64,000 nucleotides of DNA from NCBI RefSeq assembly GCF_040807025.1, contig NC_090967.1, forward strand, positions 1,362,001 through 1,426,000. The letters run 5' to 3'. The notes beneath the pieces were generated by a model. It was not told the DNA's origin and made no database searches. It worked only from the letters and a program-made list of their open reading frames with translations. The translations under genes were made by a program, and so were the position numbers. Shown here piece after piece: positions 25,560 through 37,661 of this stretch (the stretch's first letter is position 1; each line of letters begins with the position of its first letter). The DNA is from Struthio camelus (taxonomy: Eukaryota; Chordata; Aves; Struthioniformes; Struthionidae).

Positions 25560-26876
25560 ACTGTCCTGGAGGGTAAAGGAGTCCAAAAACCAGTTGATCT
25601 TCAAGGACAGCCTCTTCTTAAGTGCAAGGACATCTAGTCCAACATGCAGGAAGTCAAAGAAAAAATGACAGGAGGCCAGCTGGGGTGAACAGGGAACTCT
25701 TGACTGAGCTTAAACACAGAATGGAAGATGGAAGTGGGTTTGGGCTAGCCAGTAGGAATATAGAGGCATTGCCCGAGCATGCAGGGATAGGGATAGGAAA
25801 ACTAAAGCTCAGCTGGAGTGAGGGATGTGAAGGGCAACCAGAAAGGCTTCTGTAAGTACACTGACAGCAAAAGGAAGACTAAAGAAAATGTGGGCCCATG
25901 GCTAAGTGGGGCAGAAGACTTTATACCACAGACATGGCAAAGGCTAAGATACTCAATGTCTTTTTCTGGCCTTGATTTTTCCTGGTAAGGTTTGACCTCA
26001 GTGAACCTGGGCCTAATAGCAGAATCTGTGGAAGTGAATTATAACCCACGGTAGTGAAAGATCAATTTGGGGAGCACTTAAGCAAATTGGACACATGGTA
26101 ATCTGTGATGCCGGGTGGGATGCGTCTGAGGATACTGAGGGAGCCGACCAGTGTCATTGTGAGACCGCTCTCTGTCGTCTTCAAAAGGTTATGGTGATCA
26201 GGGGAGATTCTTGAGACCTGGAAAAATACAAATGTCCCACCCATCTTCAAGAAGAGCAAGAAGAAAGATCAGGGGAGCTGCAAGCCAGTCAGTCTCCCCT
26301 CAGTCCCTGTGAAGGTTGGGGGACAAATTCTTCTAGAAGCAAATAGTCAGCATGGATTTTCGAAGAGCAAATAGTGTCTGACCAACCTCATCTGATCATG
26401 AGTCAGCGGTGTGTCCTGGCAGCTTCCTGGTTCAAGAAACACATTGACATACTGGAACGAGTCTAGCAGAGGCCATCAAGATGATTGAAGTCTGGAGCAC
26501 AGGAGGCTGAGGGAACTTGATTTGTTCAGCCTGGAGAAGAGAAGGCAAAGGGGAAGGATCAAATTGCTGACTGCAGCTACCTAATGGGAGAGCGCAGAGA
26601 GGATGGAGCCAGACTCTTCTCAAAGGTGCACAGAGCTAGGCTGAGATGCAAGTGACACAAGTTGGAACATGGGAAATTCTGACGATATGTAAGGAAAAAA
26701 ATTTTACCCTAATGTTAGTCAAACACTGGATGAGGGACCCAGGGAGGCTCTGTCCTTGAAAATATTCAAAGCTTGACTGGACATGGAATGGAGCAACCTG
26801 CTCTAGCTGGACCTGTTTTGAGGAGGGAATTGGACCAGAGACCCCTTACTACCTAAAACATTCTATGATTCTGTGA
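25560..26876 (+). mobile_element. Old, diverged CR1 LINE fragment
   Basis: A decayed CR1 copy on the + strand. It includes recognisable remnants of the ORF2 linker (around 25622-25960, with the AGGAGGCCAGCTGGGGTGAA region), the reverse-transcriptase start (TGGGATGCGTCTGAGGATAC near 26110, and the PANFKK-like block near 26240), a jump to the C-terminal region near 26440 (frame around CTGGAACGAGTCTAGCAGAG), and the 3' UTR ending ATTCTATGATTCTGTG at 26860-26875. Frames are broken throughout. Divergence from the copies at 1-1848 and 36480-40678 is much greater, so it belongs to an older insertion or another CR1 subfamily. Confidence 0.85.
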
Positions 26877-29794
26877 AATCTATGGTGCTGTCAGCATCTG
26901 TGCTGTCAAAGATCGGATTTGTTCCCAGGTCTGTATGTAAAAGAGACTGTGGCCCCATGACTTAGATTTCACTCTGTGGCATCATTTTCTTTTGCTTGGA
27001 AAACTAGGAAATGGGGAGGAAGGCCAGTCAAGGTGCTGAAAGCGATTTTTTCCTGGAGATGAAGAGAAGAGGAATTGAGAGAAGAAGCGGTTCCTCAGCA
27101 AGGAATGCTGGAGTAAGAAGAGCTGTGTAATTTGCATTCTGACATGGATGCCTGACATCAGCCTGAAACCCATGCTGTCAGTCAGACCTAGTAGTCTATT
27201 TCAGAGCCTAACACTCAGCAGTCACAGGAGCCTAACAACCGAAGAAGTTGGCAAGCACAGCACGAGGTGTGGAAGTTTATAAGTAATTTATGCTGAGTAA
27301 GGAAGTCTTCTTCCAGTATTATTCATTGGAGATGTAGAGAAGCAGATTTGTCTGTTTGCTGGAATTTTATTTGCAGCTTGTAGCAACTATTTGGGGGTTG
27401 TATGCTTTTTCTGGGAGAGAGGTCTCCTAGATGAGGGTATGAATGAAAATTGCTGCCTTTGAACAGAGCCGCACATGACCAGCCACATGGAAGTATGAGA
27501 CATGGCTAATGCTGGAAAAGCTCCAGTTGAAAAGGTGGGAATTTTAGCCACCAAGGACCATAACACCTGTCAATGAGCTGAAAAGACAAATTTTCTTCAT
27601 CAGAGGGGCTGTGGAAGAGAATTTCTCCTCTGTACTTTGAACTTAGGAGTGAAGAATCAAACTTCTATTCAACTAATAGTGGAAGTGAACAAATAGTGAA
27701 AGGTTCATTGAAAAAGACTGGATGAAGAATTGCAAAATGAATTTATTCTTAGGTGGACAACAGACATGAATTAATTTGATAGAAAATGTCAACTGGAAGA
27801 TCTGAGGGAGGAGAACATCAGGAAGAAGTTCACTGATCACCAGTGAAGAGATAGGCTGCACAAATCATCTCCAATTTTCAGCCAGCTTCCAAAAAGAGAA
27901 TGTGGAGAACAGAGTCTAGATGAGGAATGGGACCCTGAGAAAACAGTGTTGAGGACTGCAAAGGGAAAGAGACTTTTTTTTTCTTTCCTACTAGTCTGAG
28001 TTGAAGAACAGGCTTATTTCACACAGAAATGAAGGGGAGAATCTGCCAGACGTTGAGCTTTTAGGGAAAAGAAATGGGCATTCAGAATATCAAGAGAAAA
28101 AGATGAAAAAGCTGAGGATACAAGAAAAATAAAGCAGAATTAGCTGCAGGTAAAAAGAGGACCAAAAATTCATACCAGATTCAGTCTGCGTGACTGGATT
28201 CTGTATCAGCTGTGGCCAGAGCAAGCACACTTGTAGTAATCTCCAAAAGAGTTTAAAAGAAATGAAGGTGTAAAGGGTGGTGTTTTTTTTAAGAAAGTTA
28301 CTTAGACTAAGAGAATGAGGACAAGGCGTGCCAAGAGAGTGAAGGTCAACAGATAGTTCAAGGACTGGAACTATAAGGAAAGATTTGAATTTTTTTGCCC
28401 TGGAAGACATTCTTGGAACGGCACTTTTCTTAAATGGTAAATTTCAGCTGAGCCCCTTGGACACTGTCCATCTATAGTTAAATTCCCTTGATGGGCAAGA
28501 AAAGCTTTAGATTAAAATGGTGGAAGAACTGACAAAGGGATAGGCGGAGAGCAGGATTTCAGGCAAAGGAGAATATTGCTATGAGTAAGAAAATAGGTGC
28601 AACCCCAAGATAGTTTACAGGGGCAAGGAAATGGAAATGAACACATCCAAGCTGACATGAAATTTGAAAAGGTTAATGTATTCCCATCAAGCAGAAGACT
28701 GGAACTAGCTCATCTCTATCTCAGCATGCCAAATACGTGTAATTAAGCATTTTAGAGCAAAGATTTTTAATCTGTACATATTACCAAAATCTTTAGTAAC
28801 AGTATGTTATATATGCTAGAAGCAACTATAATCCCAGTATTACCATCTTGTATGAAATTTTTAGAAAAAAATTGGAGGGAGGGGAACCTGAAGACTGATA
28901 TAAAGAGATTAAATATAACACAGGTTTACAAAAGATAGTCTATATCATATTCATCTGAGAGCTTTCTTTGATAAAATGACTTATTTCTGGGTAAGAGAAG
29001 GTGTGGTAAATTTCATGTCTGAACTTGTGGTGCTATAACAAGTAGTTTTAGTTAAAGTGGAAGATACCAGCATTATGAGAAGTGTAAGGTAGGTAAGAAA
29101 AGGACTAGAAGAGCCTATCAGGAGGGAATTTACCCATAGAATTCTTGAATGATTGGTTTCTTAAATTAATTAAAGGTTCAGATGCATAAAATGTGGAATA
29201 AGCCAAATGCAGGAAGCACGGACAAGAGGAGGATTGGAATACAGCAGCTCTTCCAATCTGAAAAAACAGGGAACCTGTATAAATATGCATAGGACTCAGT
29301 TTCTAGACCCCAGATAGCTCTCAGAAAGGCAGGAAGAGACTCTCCATTTTGCTGTCCAGCCTATCAAGATTTAAGAGGCCCTTTTTAGTTTTAATTATTT
29401 CAGCCATAGCCCCACGCAAACAATAAAGCAACTTGGATCCAGAAGCAGTATAATTGTATCCATATGGTGGTGTGCTTCTACATTAACTAGTAATTCCCTT
29501 GGTGGCACTAATGTGGTGATGGTGGCTAATTAAAGTCCCGGGAGAACTGACTGTACCAGGAAGTCTACTATAAGAATACCTGTGCTAGTTCTGGCAGCAG
29601 TATAGCTGGCATGATGCTGCTCTTAAGCTAATAAGACTTGGCAGACCTAGACAGCTTGACCCAGAGCCAGTTTGGGGATGTTTGTATCTGTGGCGTTGTC
29701 CATACACAAACTTGCATCATTCTTCTTTGGATAATTTAGCCTCTATGGGATGATCAAGAACTGGAAAGTCTTAATAGCCAGATTAATAGAAATG
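26877..29794. other. Presumed intronic DNA, nothing recognised
   Basis: Roughly 2.9 kb of A/G-rich sequence on the + strand with no recognised repeat, exon or RNA gene. Open frames are short and lack any family resemblance. Confidence 0.45.
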
Positions 29795-30185
29795 GGGTGA
29801 CGTTTAATAGTACAAAGTGCAGAGCTGTGTGTTTGGGGACTAATAAAAGAAATTTATATTACAAAATGGGAATGTAACTGCCAGACACTCCTCTCTGAAA
29901 TCCTATTCACAGGCTCGTCATAAACGAAGGAATGTGCAAAGAAAGGTTTTCCAGTTCCCTGGTTCTAGTTAATTATGACAGAGGATTAGAAGCATCTGGC
30001 TTGTTTAGCCTAGACAAATGAAGGATGAGAGAAAAGTATTGATCTATAAATGGTAAGAAGAGCTTGTTTAAACTAAAACTCCATGTTAATACAAGAATAA
30101 ATGCATTAAAATTCTTGCCTGTAGTTAATTTATACCCCGCAGAGGGTAAGGTTCAGGAACAGCTTTCCAGTCTAATTGGTGCAAA
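29795..30185 (+). mobile_element. Ancient CR1/L3-like LINE 3' region
   Basis: A strongly decayed LINE in + orientation. The order of fragments matches the 3' part of a CR1-clade ORF2. TTTAATAGTACAAAGTGCAG (near 29803) corresponds to the FN-x-SKC block. CTTGTTTAGCCTAGACAAAT (near 30000) corresponds to the GLFSLEKRR block. ATAAATGCATTAAAATTC is followed by GGTTCAGGAACAGCTTTCCA (near 30150) for the FWNxLP block. It probably predates the bird radiation. No frame survives. Confidence 0.55.
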
Positions 30186-33100
30186 AACACTGAGACATCT
30201 GTAATACAGCTTGGTACCTTTATTTAAGGTATTATTGTTGCCTGTGATAAAAGCTGAAAGTGGCTAAGTGCAATTCTGGATGTTCTTAAAATTAGCTGGG
30301 TGCATGTAGGGAGGAAGAAGAAACAAGTTAGTGAATTAGTATGTTGGAATTTGCAAAGAAGTTGGAAGTTCTGTGTCACTGGGGTCAGAATTCCTGCATC
30401 AAAGACCAAAATCCCTGTAATATCTAAACTTACCAGTATTGTGCTAACATTAAGGCAGGGGGGAGGGGAAAGGGAAGATTGATTAGTCAATACAAATTAA
30501 AAACTCCATTGTAATTTTTTTTATTATGGATGTTTGTCTTATCTTCCTCTGAAGAGTATAAACAGTGAACAGTGCCTAATGCAGTAAAATCTGGCTTATG
30601 CTGTAGTTGAAAACTATAGGGCTGATACCTACACCTAGTCTTCTTCAGAGTGAGAGGGTAGTTACCCCATTCTTTACTACGACTTGTGAGTCTTTTCTCT
30701 CTCTCTCTCTCCCCTTACCCTTTTCTCCTGTGTTCATGTATGAAAATTCATATGATATTTGTGCATATATGTAAAAATGTTTTGCTTGTAATAGATCTGT
30801 AAGTGAAGCAGCAAAATTACTCTTTGAAGATGTAGGCAACAGTTATTTCCAGGCAAACCTGCTCAGCCAGGAGTAATCTTTCTAGCTAGATGCTGTGCTT
30901 CTCAAACACTTCTGCTTGGAAACTGAAACTATATATAAATAAGTATGTCCCCAAGCGTTTTAAGTGTAGTAGTATTACTTATCTCTGGCTCAGGGTTCTT
31001 GGAGCCCAATGGCGCTATTCTCTGCTGCAGTGTATAGATACTGTAATTCCATTCCTTCTGGCAAGCAGAGCAATTTCTGCCTTCCTTAGAGCAGTTCTGT
31101 ACAGCCTGACAGGAGAGACCTTTGCCACTTTAAAGATTCAGATGAGACCATCAAGCTAAAAAAAAAAAAATTAGGAAGGGCAAGATTTAACAGTGTAAAT
31201 GCAGTGGACAGGGCTGCTGGACTGCGCAAAATCCAGTTGCGTTGAGACCTTCTCTAACTGCGCTGGCCTCAAGGAACTTTGCTGGATTATATATTGAGTG
31301 CTTTATCCTGTCACAGTATATAGACTGAGTAAATGACCAAGCCTTGCTCTCCCCTGTCACCATGGTATAACCGGGATACTTTTCTTGATTTCATCTTGAC
31401 ATGTATATTCTACTACCAATTTAGTACTGTTCTTTCAGCCTAAACTATAATGGTCCCTGTCTGAAACCCTAATGCTAATCTGTTCAGTGCCAGGTATGGG
31501 GGAGTGTTTTGCAGAGGGCTGGGTTTTTTCCTTTGTTCTTGTTGAACTCTTCTTTGCAAAATAGGCTTTTTTCAGAGCTTATATTCAGAGCTGGGGGGCT
31601 TATTGCTATCTATAATTACAAAGCTGCTGCTAATAGTGCAGGATGTTCTGTGAGTCATAAAGGACTTTTGAAAAAAAGCAGTTGGCCTGTTTATGTTTTT
31701 TTGTGGGTTCTCAAAGGCTGTTTTAGAAACACCACTGTTGTTCTCAGCTTTCCAGCTACCTTGACTTGAGAACTTGTCCTATCTAAATTGCAAAAGATAA
31801 ATATGTTGCTTTACACTGCACACTTTTCTATACTTTTGCAATGTGTTAAGATAGCTGCAGAGATACAGAAATCCTCCAGAAAGGTGATCCTATCTATAGT
31901 TTGCAGATCACAGTAGATTAGATAATGGCTGTTTACTTCTTTAGCACTTTGAATCCAAGAACATTCCCCTCAAGCAAATTGGAAGACGTATTTTATATAT
32001 TCCCCCTCTTTGTCCATAAATGCATTTAATCCAGGGGTCAGAGAGCCCCTCCAGAGTGTTCTGGAGATAGAAGTCTTAGCCATGTAGTTGCAAAGCTTGC
32101 TATTGTGGCAACTTTCCCTAGCATGCCTGCTGTCTCTGGACAGTGTGATAATACTGTTGTACTGAAGAAATGCTTTTCTAAAGAGCTGAGGCAGGAAGGA
32201 AGTTCTCTAAGGTATTCCTGATGTCCTTTTTAGCTAGCAAACTGAAGCTATTCCCAGACTAGACCATTAAATGATGTCAAACCTACACTCCATCTCCAGG
32301 ATATGACTGAACCTTTCTGCTCCATCCCAGTACAGTGTAGGAGTATGAGATGTGTTGTCCCCGAGCAGGCTCACAGCAACTGCAGCTACAAAATCTAGAC
32401 TTTCTAGGTGACCAACTAGATACCTTCACAAAGTGTAGATCTTGAAATAGCCGCAGCCAGCCCACTACATTCATAGACTAGAAACTCCGTGCCTATTACA
32501 AGAAGGGAAGACAAATACTAGACTTGCTTTTTGCTGTTCATAGTCCAGTGGCTGTGATCCTTTGTATCACCACAGGTCCAGTAGGCTGTGTTTAAAGACT
32601 AAGTGCTAACTCTTGTTCTTCAGATTCTGTTACATGGTAGACTATGACTAATTCATGATTAACATAAAAGGACAGACAGTGTGAGAGCCTTCTCTTCCAG
32701 GCTGGTCTCAGATTTAAGGGAGGCCACTTGAAGATAAAAATCACAGACAATACCCAGCTTCCCTGAGAAAACAGTCCTGCAGGAGCATCCTAATGAGCAG
32801 CCAAAGGTCATGCAACATTTCAGTCAGTGTTTTAGAGACATGGGAAGGCATTTCCCAGGAGCTACTGTCATGGACAGTTCAAAATACAAGACCTCTAAGC
32901 CCTTGCTCACTGTACACTTCCTAGCTTTTATATTCTTCATGTCTGCATGGTCTGTAGGTCATAGGCTAGTCTTATGACTCTTGGTCTGCTTCAAGAGAAG
33001 AAACCAATACCTTCATTCCCAGACTTCACTGGCAGTACTATAGTGTTCTGCTTTTGGAGACATATGTATCATGTTATCCAAAAGCTCCTTGCCATCCCAC

Positions 33101-36100
33101 CATGGAACTGGTCCTTTTTTAAGATAAGTTCATTTGTTGGTGACATATGTAAGTCTACAGACTTATGGTTACTAGAATAGATGATTGTCTTTTCTCTTCA
33201 TACCACTAGTTTGAATGCTTGCTTCTTCCTTTATCTACATGACACTGCTGGGTAGTTATAAGTGGAAAAGGAAAAAAAAAAAGAGAATGATAGCTGGAAA
33301 ATCCAAAAATGCCATTGCAAGAAATTGTCATGAGCCTTTGCTTATGGAATAGAAGAAATCCCAGCTTCTTTCCTGCCTGGCTGTGTCTTAACCATTTCTA
33401 AATACTCTGGACTGTACTTCACTATGTTAACCTTGGAAGTCTTTTTTCTTTTTTTATTCCTCTGCTGTCTCTTGCAAATTCTTCTGTCTTAGAAAAATAC
33501 TTTGCATTTAGAGATTGATTTTGGGGGAGGGCAGGCCATTTCAAATTTGACTCACTTCCATATCAGAGTCCCACTAACGCGAAGCATCTGCAATCTATTG
33601 CTTTTCCTGACTAGAACTGAAATTTTTAACAGTTAAGTTATGTTTACAACCACTTTTGAGGATGGTATCTTTCATGCTTTGTAAAGCTCTGTATAATTCA
33701 GACACCTTGCTTAGCTTGTCTGACTTTTTGAGCTGCTATCTAGTACCTCTCTGAAGTGCACAAGCTTTTTTTGGAGCAGTACTGTGACGCTTAACAATGA
33801 CATACGCTGACTTCATTGCAGGCTATGCCTATACTCACGCAGTTGCTAATCTATTTGTACTTATCTACATATCTTCTTCATATAGCTTCTACATACCTGC
33901 TTTCTGGACTGTAACTAGACTTTTGTGCAGAAACATGTGTTCCCACAATATGAGTTGAGGAAACTCAAAACTCCCCTGAAAACTTGATTCACTGAGGCTC
34001 TGAGGTTCAGCACAGCAGCCAGCCTGTTCTGTGGACTTATGTCTGTTTCACCCAAATACAACTATATTGGCTAATAGCCAGTTTAATGAGTAGTCTGAAA
34101 AAAATTCTCTAGCACGTATGTATGTGTACTTCAAATAGCTTTTCAAATATATGAAATTGTGATTTGAAAGATCAAGAAAAAAAGATTTCTGTAACCTCAA
34201 AACAAATAATTACTAATTGCTTCCCTCCACATGAGCATAAGGACCTTATTGTTTTGGGTGCTACAGGAAGAAATGGAAACACCGCTGCTTGCTTTCATGC
34301 CCACTCAAAGTGGATCTGTATGACTTGCTCAGGATTCTGTACTTGCCTAGTAGGAGCAATGGGCTGATAGATTCTGATCTGCCCTTCTCTCTTTTTAATG
34401 CCCTATATCAGCTCCTCCATTTCTCCAAATGACATGGCTGCTGTTCTGGCTTTTTTCTCTCCGCCTATGATTCTGGCTTCAGATATCTTTGCTGAATCAC
34501 CAAAGGCGAGACAGAAAGGAAACGTGCTAAAAGACCCTACAGCCAGAGGAAGTGGGGCAGATAATGGATAGCAGATGTTCTGACCTTAAAACACCTTTCA
34601 TGGGGGAAGTTAGGTTGTGCTCTAGGCCCCAGAGAGTTGTAGAGATTCAAGAGATTTGGCAGGCAACTTAAAATCTCTTGCATCTTGATTGTCAGGCTCT
34701 TAAAACATAATTTGAAGAGCCTATAAACCGTGTTTGTCTTCATTTTATGTTCTGTGGTCTTTGTCCAGACATTGCACTGGAAGGAGAGCTAGCAGAAGTG
34801 GGAAATGGAGAACAGCTAGGAAGCAAAACATCAGTTTCTAGAGTCCCAGAAGCTGCACTAGAAAGAGATTATTGTCACACTGAAAGCTGGCAAAAGACTT
34901 AATTCTCCTTCTCAGTGCTAGTGAAGTTGGGTGCTAAGAGCAGGAATGGACGCTAGCCTTCCTGTCACTTCTCCTGGATGCAGTTCTGCAGTATATGAGG
35001 TTCCTGATTTGTGGATCTTTTGTGTGCAATGCTGAACAAAAGTGGTGACCTCAGATTTGCGGCAATAGTTGTCATGCATCAGGGACAGGACACTCCCATA
35101 CTGCTAATTGTTTGTGGTAGGGGAATAGGAAGGGACTTTGTTGTTCCATTAGGATCTAGCACAGGGTTTTCTTTCAGGGTTCCTGAGTTATGTTAGGCAC
35201 TGAATTCTTTTTCTGCCCAACCAGCAAGAATTTCTCTGGGCGCAGATTTTTGGAGGCACACAGGAAGTGACTCCACTTAAATAATGTCTCATTCCGTTGG
35301 AACATGAATCTAAGCTTTCTTGAACAATTGCATAGAGATTATTTTGAGCACTTTTTTTTTTTTTCTGTTGAGGATTTGGTATCAAGGATTGAAATCAGGG
35401 AATGCAAGCAGTAGGAGAATAATGCAGTTTTAGTAGGATGTTTTTCCTTTTCCTTTGGAGAAAGGGGAAGGCATTTTTCTGCTTTACATATCCTAAAGGG
35501 CCAGGAACTTTGCATCCACCTTGTATCAAATACATGTATTTGATAATACACAAATATATGTGTATATGTAAATATAAGTGTAAATATAAATATATATATT
35601 TATATATATATGTATCAGCTTTTTCGCCATGGAGCATTGTCTGTGAATGCTCCAGGAGAAATAAGAGTCAAGCTTGAAGAAACAGGGCCCTGTTCTTCCC
35701 TTTTATAACCGGGCGAAAAGACACACACAGCAAGATGAATAATGAAGTCCAAATCAAGAAGAGAGGTTGTGCTTTGGGGTGATATTTCTCAGATCTGCAA
35801 AGTTCTGGAATAAGCCAGATCCTCATGTCAACTCACAAAGAAACTACTTCTAAATTAAAGTTGCCTTCAGAATCAAGTGGGTTACTCCTTTCGATCTATT
35901 GCACACTTTTGATTGCAGAAAATGGGCCAGGGTTTGGGCATCCTCTAGATGAGAGACTTCATGATATTCAGGTCTGACACTTCAATTGCTATGTTTTCCC
36001 CTTGATTTTCTCCAGTGGCATTTGCTGTATGCTCTTCAAATTATCTTAATGGGCATCTCATTCCCCTCCCTTCTTCAGTGCCCACACAAAGTCTATATTT

Positions 36101-36156
36101 CAGGGCTTATGTTTAGAATATTTCTTGTTATCAGTCCGAAAGAGCAGCCTCGATTA
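30186..36156. other. Presumed intronic DNA with simple repeats
   Basis: About 6 kb without a supported exon. It has a (CT)n patch near 30693-30712, an A13 run near 31158 and the AT-rich simple repeat at 35529-35614. Chance frames on both strands show no family features. Confidence 0.4.
35529..35614. repeat. AT-rich imperfect microsatellite
   Basis: Mixed TA/TG dinucleotides and ATAAATAT units form a low-complexity block of about 85 bp. The Tyr-rich and Ile-rich frames that cross it are artefacts of the repeat. Confidence 0.85.
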
Positions 36157-36212
36157 GAGAACAGTGCAGCTCATATTTTTATATGAGAACAGTGCAGCTC
36201 ATATTTTTATAT
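36157..36212. repeat. Perfect 28-bp tandem duplication
   Basis: Two identical 28-bp units (36157-36184 and 36185-36212), each beginning GAGAACAGTGCAGC and ending in an AT-rich stretch. A partial third unit (GAG) follows. Identity is complete, implying a recent event. Confidence 0.95.
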
Positions 36213-36585
36213 GAGCTAGAATTAACAGTCTGTTCATGTTGAATACTTTAATACACATTTCACTGGCTTTTATGCTTCTAAATCCTCTGATCATGTATGT
36301 AAATCCCACCTTCAGTCATGGTCTTTAAAACTACATTGAAAATTCAATTTAGCACTTAGCACAAACATTCTTACCTAGAAGTACTTCCCTTAATCATTTA
36401 AAGCAGAAGATATATCTGTTTTTTTTAAAAAGGGTAAGTCTCAGAATAAAATTAACTGTAATTGAGCGCAGCCAACAGAGGCAGTGAACAGACGCAGCAG
36501 TTTGCACAGCAGTTCACACAGAAGGGCGCCAGAAGGCAAAGAAGGCACCTCTCCATTTTCCACAGTGGTGTGTCCTTCCTCAGGC

Positions 36586-37656
36586 ATGGTCATGACACGC
36601 CGCAGAGCACGTTCCCCAGTGGCTGTTGGAGGTGCTGCATCGGCTGTGTCTGAAGCTTCAGTCCAGACAGACCCTCTGACAGCACATGCACCTCTACAGG
36701 TGTCAGGCTGCAGGGAGTGCCTGGGGCCTCTCCGTGAGGCCTGGGCCGACAATCAACTCTCCTGCATGAGGTGTGCTGTGGTTGACCAGTTGCATCACCA
36801 GATAAAGGAGTTACGGGAGGAAGTCAGTAGGCTGCGTAGCATCCGAGAGGATGAGCGGGAGATTGACAGGGCGTTCTCGGAGACTGTTCAGCTCCAGGAG
36901 TCCCCACCCCCAACTGCAGCGGAGTTGCTGGAGGGCTCAGCACCATGTGTAAAGGTGCATCATAACGCTGTTGAAGAGGGCTGGAAGCTGGTGACCTCTC
37001 GCAGAAGGAGGAAGGCTCTTGCTCCTCCTCAAGACTTACCCTTGAAGAACAAGTTTAGCGCCCTCCAAGCTGAGGAGAGGCTGGGCACGGCTCCAAGGGA
37101 GGCAACTGGCCTGGCAGACCCTGTGCTGTGCAGGAACCCCTGGAAGAAGCAGCGAGTGATTGTTGTGGGTGACTGCCTGCTGCAGGGGACAGAGGCACCT
37201 CTCTGCCGACCTGACCTCTTGCCCAGAGAGGTTTGCTGCCTGCCAGGGGCTTGAATAAGGGATGTCGTGGAAAGACTGCCAAGGCTTGTCCATGCATTGG
37301 ACTACTACCCTCTGCTGATCTTCCACGTGGGCGCTAATGACACAAAAGGCAAACTGGAAACCATCAAACAGGACTTCAGAGCTCTGGAGATGGTGGTGAA
37401 GGGTCTGGGAGCCCAGGTCGTTTTCTCCTCAATCTTGCCTGTGAGGGGAAAGGATGGGAGGAGGAGTAGACGCGTTTTCCAAGTTAACAACTGGCTGCGC
37501 CGCTGGTGTTGGCAACAGGGCTTTGGTTTCTATGACCATGGGACCCTGTTTGAAGATCCCCAACTGATGGGGAGAGATGGGATCCACCTTACCAAGCGGG
37601 GCACGCGTGTCTTTGCCAACAGGTTGGCCAGCCTGGTAAGGAGGGCTTTAAACTAG
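36586..37656 (+). pseudogene. CR1 ORF1 with esterase domain, one premature stop
   Basis: CR1 ORF1 protein, which in this clade binds RNA and carries a C-terminal SGNH-type esterase domain. I chose the ATG at 36586 (MVMTRRRAR) because CR1 ORF1 proteins typically start this way; the frame is open further upstream. In order it shows two CxxC pairs (CREC and CMRC, residues roughly 42-65), a coiled-coil-like stretch (QLHHQIKELREEVSRLRSIR), a basic linker, and the esterase domain from about residue 190 (VIVVGD...) to the DGIHLTKRG block near the end. A single TGA at 37252-37254 interrupts the frame, consistent with CGA to TGA decay at a CpG. The esterase block I nucleophile position reads GDC rather than GDS, so the catalytic Ser is apparently replaced by Cys. 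ORF2 begins just after the TAG at 37654-37656. Confidence 0.9.
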
Positions 37657-37661
37657 GCAAG

